A stretch of 10,018 nucleotides of DNA from Thalassiosira profunda (Eukaryota > Bacillariophyta > Thalassiosirophyceae > Thalassiosirales > Thalassiosiraceae). Below, in pieces: positions 6,156 through 10,018 of this stretch (position 1 is the first letter of the stretch; the number at the start of each line of letters is the position of its first letter). Under the pieces are notes generated by a model, which was not told where the DNA came from, did not search any database, and worked only from the letters and a program-made list of their open reading frames with translations. The stretch is taken from the NCBI GenBank assembly GCA_036939355.1, contig JALLAP010001661.1, positions 1 to 10,018 on the forward strand, given 5' to 3'. A program made the position numbers and the translations under genes.

Positions 6156-6520
6156 TGTGTGAGCAATAGGCCTTTGGGCTTTTAGAGAGAGGTGGTTGGT
6201 CTAGAGTGATCAGTCATGTCCGTGACGAGAGTGAAGAACAAGCGCAATTGAGTTATTCAAACTTGCAAGGATGCAATGGAAAGCCTAGATCTAGAGGTCG
6301 TCTAAAAAGATATCCACGGTGTGACGCTCAGCCTGTTTCACCACCAAAAGGCCCTGCCACTCCTTTGGTTGCTTTTTCCTTGCTTTAGACCTGCTCGATG
6401 TAGGTTGGCAACAAATACAACAAATTCTAAACTGGGCGGCTGTAAGAACCTTGCGAAAAATCTTTGGCTCTTTCACTTCAAATGAGGTAGATAGCCAAAG
6501 GTGGCACAACACGGTGTCGA
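6156..6520. other. 3' flank of cytochrome b561, no gene seen
   Basis: No coding region is supported here; the one short plus-strand frame (6206-6388) has no recognisable character. CTAGATCTAG near 6285-6294 is a 10-base palindrome. From about 6491 the sequence (CCAAAGGTGGCAC, then GTGTCGAGATAG) resembles the tail of the satellite unit that follows, so a decayed copy end seems to precede the first clear copy. Confidence 0.45.
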
Positions 6521-7480
6521 GATAGAAACGCAGATGTCAGCCTTTGCTGTGGACCCAATGGATGCCCAAAAGCCGTGGCAAATGTCACTCGGGCCATTGC
6601 TTCGCCTTTGGGCGCTAGGAAAATATATTCGCTCCTCAGCAGCTCCAAAGCTAGCAAAGTCACTAACAAAAGCCAAATCAAACAAAATGGGTGGCACGAT
6701 GCAAGGATAGGGAACAAACGCAGATATGCCTTTGTTGTGGACCCAATGGATGCCCCAAAGCCGTGGCAAATGTCACTCGGGCCATTGTTTTGCCTTTGGG
6801 CGCTTGGTCAGCGAATTCGTGCCTCAGATGTGGCAAAGATAGCAAAGCCACTAACAAAAGCCAAATTGAACAAAATGGGTGGCACGGCGCAAAACAATAG
6901 GGAACAAAAAAGCAGATGTGAGCCTTTGTTGTGGACCCAATGGATGCCCAAAAGCCGTGGCAAATGTCGCTCGGGCCATTGCTTTGCCTTTGGGCGCTAG
7001 AAAAATATATTGGCCCTCACAGCAGTGGCAAAGCTAGCGAAGTCACTAACAAAAGCCAAATTGAACAAAATGGGTGGCGCAGCGAGAGGATAGGGAACAA
7101 ACGCAGATGTCAGCCTTTGTTGTGGACCCAATGGATGCCCCAAAGCCGTGGCAAATGTCACTCGGGCCATTGCTTCCCCTTTGGGCGCTTGATCAGCGAA
7201 TTCACAGCTCAGCAGCGCCAAAGCTAGCGAAGTCACCTACAAAAGCCAAATCGAACAAAATGGGTGGCATGGCGCGAGGATAGGGAACAAACGCAGATGT
7301 CAGCCTTTGTTGTGGACCCAATGGATGCCCCAAAGCCGTGGCAAATGTCACTCGGGCCATTGCTTAAACAAACGCAGATGTCAGCCTTTGTTGTGGACCC
7401 AATGGATGCCCAAAAGCCGCGAAAATTGTCTTTTTGTTATTACTTTGGCTTTGGGTGTTGGCGCAATGTTAATGGCGCCT
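6521..7480. repeat. Satellite array, ~190-bp monomers in an alternating two-type order
   Basis: The conserved GCAGAT(R) point of each unit recurs near 6530, 6720, 6912, 7103, 7293 and 7374, giving periods of 190, 192, 191, 190 and then 81. Copies share GTGGACCCAATGGATGCCC, GCCGTGGCAAATGTC, TCGGGCCATTG and ACAAAATGGGTGGC. Copies 1 and 3 carry CCCAAAA and, later, GCTAG-R-AAAATATATT; copies 2 and 4 carry CCCCAAA and GCTTG-R-TCAGCGAATTC. The order A-B-A-B gives a dimeric period of about 381. Copy 5 is cut after the CCATTGCTT at 7365 and joined to copy 6. Copy 6 decays from about 7420 but can still be followed to about 7480. Short open frames occur in each copy (for example MSAFVVDPMDA), but the period is not a multiple of three and no frame spans the array, so it is probably non-coding. 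Within units, CAATGG/CCATTG and GCCCAAAAGC/GCCTTTGGGC are interleaved inverted pairs. Confidence 0.92.
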
Positions 7481-7724
7481 CAGGAGGTTGCCACGTTTGT
7501 TTTCTTGATGTGAGTGATTTGGCAAAGGGCTGAGATATCGGCCTGCCGAGGATAAACCCTCTTAGCTGCTGGCATTTTCCCAATCACACTGGACAAAGTT
7601 AATACGGGTGTATCCGAGATGTGCACAGTCCCTACCCTAACACAACAGCTCTCACACCACAACGTCGTACCTAAGCACAGAATACACACCTCAGATCATG
7701 GTCCCATCATTTTCCACATATAAA
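7481..7724. other. 3' flank of the carotenoid oxygenase gene, no gene seen
   Basis: No convincing coding region is present. The sequence should include the 3' UTR of the minus-strand oxygenase gene. It contains CCCTACCCTAAC at 7630-7641, a telomere-like motif whose G-rich strand is the minus strand. The same motif class marks the upstream regions of three genes in this window, so a weak minus-strand promoter reading towards the satellite is possible but unproven. Confidence 0.35.
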
Positions 7725-9503
7725 TTACCTTTCGCTCTCGTATGTGGGGGTCTTCGGAGTAGAGGGTATCCAAGTACCATGAAAATCTAGAGGGGCACGG
7801 CCTCCAGTGGCCACAGTTGCCATCACTTTCATCGTCGATGCATCAAATACAAGCAGTTTCGTCTCCTGCTCGCGACCAAAATATGCCTGGCTGAGCAATA
7901 CGCCATTGTCTTCCTTCGTGCCATTTGGATTGGCGATAAAAACTGGCTCAGAGAGGTACACCGAATCCTGCTGGTAGGAGGCATGAATTCTGTTTTCCCC
8001 CAGATCAAACTTGAAGAGTCCCCACTTGTCGTAGTCGGCTGAACCCAGTGCATTGGACCCAAACGAATACACATAACGCGGATGACTTTGCTGATTGTTT
8101 GCATTCCTTGGAACGTGACCGTCGGATGTTCTGGAATATCTTGTGATTGGCAGCTCGAATCCCTGCGCAATTTCATTGTTCCACTCCAATCGCACGCTCT
8201 GCTGCTTCAGATTGCAAACAATGTCGCAAAATTTCCCTCCTTTGTGCAGCTTGTTGCGCCATTCTCGGCCTTTTCTCGCCTGCTCCAATCGCAGGAACTG
8301 GTGCTCGCCTGTGAGTTGATCTGGCGTGTCGTAAGCGCAAAGGCGCAGCGACACTTCCTCCCCAATCTCTGCTTGGCTGACAGTGTGGTAAAAATAAACC
8401 TTTTCACCAATATTTTCGTCAAGGACCACCTTGCCTGATTCCAACTCAATGAGGACGATCCGGCTGTGATCAACATGCTCCATAGCACGCAAGAAGCCGA
8501 GCTCAACAAGCTTCGAAGGTGATATGTCTAATCGCAGGGGCATGAGCACAATCATGGCGTAATTCTCCGACATTCCGAAGGAGTGCATGTAGGGAATCTT
8601 CCCGTCATTCGATGGAACGCTAGAGACCACAGTCCGTTCGCCTTCACTGTTCTCTTTCACGAGGTTGATCGATGGCCCGTTCAATCCCAACTCAATCGCG
8701 ACGTTGTAGGTATCGACAGATGAACCCGAAGCGGATTGTTTTGATTGCGAATACGCGGGATGGGCCGTGATCAAGAGTTCATATCCCCTTGCCGACTCGG
8801 CGAAAGAATTCATCGTAGAGCTGGAGAGAGTTTCCATCGTATCAAAATCTATCGTCGTCCGGGGCGGCGCGTCCGTTATTGCCGTCAATCTCTTTTCCGA
8901 CGAATCCTTGGCGTTTGGCGTCCAATCCCAAATGTTGACCGGCGTGTTGTCGAATATGGTGGCCGCGTTGAAGATTGCCCGCAGCGTCCTCCAGAAGCCC
9001 GTCTTAGGGCGCTCTTCGGCATCCAACACGGGCCCCGTCCCAATCTGGGCTGGCAGCATCTGTCTACCAAGCGCGAGGAATTTTTGGTACCACTTCCCCT
9101 CGAGGAAGCGCGCCTGATGCTCCACCGAAGACGCGTGGATTCGGTAGGCGTGTATCTTCGCAAAGCCGTCAAAGATGTGGCTGAATGTCTCGGTCTCGGA
9201 CGACCAAATGCCTCCGCCGTTTCGGATTAGAGTGCCCTCGACATAAGATGGGATAGTGCCCTCCACCGGACAGCGCCTCCACTGTGTAATTTCGTCAGGC
9301 GCATCGGCGATCCAGTCCTCGAAATTGACGCTGGCTGTGGCTTCCGAGGTCGCTTTGCCAGCGGCCCCGGCAGTGGCAGCAATTGTTTGACTAATTGCAA
9401 AGAATGTCGTGCCGCCCTCCGCGGAGAGGACGGACGGTGGCCGCGGAGGAACAAACGCCGCCGCGAGCGACACCGCCGACAGGAGGACCGCTGCCCTGGC
9501 CAT
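7725..9503 (-). CDS. Carotenoid cleavage dioxygenase (RPE65/BCO/NCED family), plastid-targeted
   Basis: This intact, intronless 592-residue protein belongs to the non-haem iron carotenoid oxygenase family, which cleaves a carotenoid double bond with O2 to give apocarotenoid aldehydes or ketones. All four iron-binding histidines are visible: His248 (ITAHPAY), His307 (IPYMHSFGM), His373 (VYFYHTV) and His575 (LDFHGTWIP). Second-shell glutamates fit at Glu450 (FELP) and Glu519 (SEPVF). Other family marks are SHIFDGFAKIHAY at 108-120, PRYVYSFG at 475-482 and the N-terminal GTLIRNGGG at 90-98. The first 16 residues (MARAAVLLSAVSLAAA) form a signal peptide cut before Phe17 (AAA/FVPP), followed by a Ser/Ala/Thr-rich transit-like region to about 58, so import into a secondary plastid is expected. 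Motif wording is closer to BCO/RPE65-like members than to plant NCEDs, but substrate and cleavage position cannot be read from sequence. The ATG at 9503 has G at -3 and G at +4. Confidence 0.95.
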   Translation of the reverse strand: MARAAVLLSAVSLAAAFVPPRPPSVLSAEGGTTFFAISQTIAATAGAAGKATSEATASVNFEDWIADAPDEITQWRRCPVEGTIPSYVEGTLIRNGGGIWSSETETFSHIFDGFAKIHAYRIHASSVEHQARFLEGKWYQKFLALGRQMLPAQIGTGPVLDAEERPKTGFWRTLRAIFNAATIFDNTPVNIWDWTPNAKDSSEKRLTAITDAPPRTTIDFDTMETLSSSTMNSFAESARGYELLITAHPAYSQSKQSASGSSVDTYNVAIELGLNGPSINLVKENSEGERTVVSSVPSNDGKIPYMHSFGMSENYAMIVLMPLRLDISPSKLVELGFLRAMEHVDHSRIVLIELESGKVVLDENIGEKVYFYHTVSQAEIGEEVSLRLCAYDTPDQLTGEHQFLRLEQARKGREWRNKLHKGGKFCDIVCNLKQQSVRLEWNNEIAQGFELPITRYSRTSDGHVPRNANNQQSHPRYVYSFGSNALGSADYDKWGLFKFDLGENRIHASYQQDSVYLSEPVFIANPNGTKEDNGVLLSQAYFGREQETKLLVFDASTMKVMATVATGGRAPLDFHGTWIPSTPKTPTYESER

Positions 9504-9734
9504 CGCTGCGAGGACGGGCGGAAATTATGAGCGAGGCGTAGGGCACGGCGCGGGCGGAAGGAGGAACAGGGAACAGGGAGGGCTGGAGCGAGGCGCTAGG
9601 CGAGACTTTTTCTTTTTTCCCTGGCTGGGAGGCAAATCCCCCGAGGCACTCAGACTTCCAACCAACCTTACGCAACAACCTCAACCCTAACCTCGAACAA
9701 ACCTAAACATAATCCCAACCCTAACCCAGTTGTT
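9504..9734. promoter_or_regulatory. Upstream region of the oxygenase gene with telomere-like motifs
   Basis: The 5' flank of the minus-strand oxygenase gene is purine-rich on the plus strand near the gene (GGAACAGGGAACAGGGA around 9566-9580) and has a T-rich run near 9607-9620. Telomere-like blocks follow: AACCCTAACC at 9683-9692 and CCCAACCCTAACCC at 9714-9727. In both, the G-rich strand is the minus strand, the sense strand of the oxygenase gene, matching the polarity seen at the other divergent promoter. No TATA box was identified. Confidence 0.55.
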
Positions 9735-10018
9735 TACGTAAATGAAGCTAGAGATAAATTCACGATACAATGCACAGGTAGGTCGTAGGAGTACCAGAGA
9801 ATCTGAACGGAGGAATTCAATCGACAACCCCAACCCTAACCTTAATTTTAACCCAGACATAAGCTAGGGGTTTTACGTAAATGAAGATAGAGATGAATAT
9901 CGCGATACAATGCACAGGTAAGTGGTAGGAGTACCAGAGAATCTGTACGGAGGAATTCAATCAACAACCCCAACCCTAACCTTAATTTTAACCCAGACAT
10001 AAGCTAGGGGTTTTACGT
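9735..10018. repeat. Tandem repeat of ~140 bp with an embedded telomere-like motif, cut by the window edge
   Basis: TACGTAAATGAAG starts at 9735 and again at 9874, and TACGT starts once more at 10014, giving units of 139 and 140 bases. The two full units differ at roughly eight positions. Their last 50 or so bases, which hold CAACCCCAACCCTAACC and AATTTTAACCCAGACATAAG, are identical. The sequence just before 9735 resembles that unit end loosely. Shared features include the TACGTA palindrome, GATACAATGCACAGGTA, GGAGTACCAGAGAATCTG and an EcoRI-type GGAATTCAA. The array continues past the window. It may be a subtelomeric or dispersed satellite, or promoter-associated repeats of the next gene. 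Confidence 0.9.

Noticed and set aside
6521..7420. CRISPR array interpretation of the regular repeats
   Set aside because: The whole 190-bp unit repeats with no short repeat/unique spacer pattern, and the surrounding genes are eukaryotic.
6501..7533. Series of plus-strand open frames of 69-141 residues across the satellite, with repeated peptides such as SAFVVDPMDA
   Set aside because: Monomers of 190-192 bases shift the frame from copy to copy. The peptides repeat only because the DNA repeats, and no frame runs through the array, so a repeat protein is unlikely.
8745..9230. 161-residue plus-strand open frame opposite the carotenoid oxygenase
   Set aside because: It is antisense to a complete, well-supported enzyme gene and has no recognisable motif.

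Overview
The window looks like nuclear DNA of a photosynthetic alga with a secondary red-type plastid, most likely a stramenopile (ochrophyte). Three proteins open with an ER-type signal peptide whose predicted cleavage point is followed by phenylalanine (CEA/FSP, AAA/FQQ, AAA/FVP). This is the ASAFAP-like start of plastid presequences in such algae, and a fourth protein (TraB family) has a weaker version. The genes are compact, GC-moderate and mostly intronless. One spliceosomal intron with good donor, branch-site and acceptor signals can be read. I see no bacterial operon signals. The species cannot be named from the sequence.

Layout, left to right: the 3' end of an unrecognised gene (+, to 413); a TraB-domain protein in two exons (-, 493-1684); a plastid-targeted lipocalin/fibrillin-like protein (-, 2079-2843); a divergent promoter (2844-3139) carrying an inverted repeat with CCAAT boxes; a plastid-targeted 210-residue protein of unknown function (+, 3140-3772); a DDRGK1/UFBP1 homologue (-, 3916-4893); a second divergent promoter (4894-5267) with telomere-like repeats; a cytochrome b561 (+, 5268-6155); a 1.57 kb convergent intergenic region holding a satellite array of about 190-bp units (6521 to about 7480); a plastid-targeted carotenoid cleavage dioxygenase (-, 7725-9503); and an upstream region with telomere-like motifs that runs into a second tandem repeat of about 140 bp (from 9735), cut by the window edge.

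The genes do not form a pathway. The lipid-binding-like protein, the 210-residue protein, the carotenoid oxygenase and possibly the TraB protein point to the plastid. DDRGK1 belongs to ER UFMylation, and cytochrome b561 is a membrane ascorbate/iron redox protein. The most unusual material is non-coding: a satellite whose monomers alternate between two types (a dimeric higher-order repeat), and telomere-like motifs placed upstream of genes so that the G-rich strand is the sense strand of the flanking gene. No clearly new multi-gene system was found.
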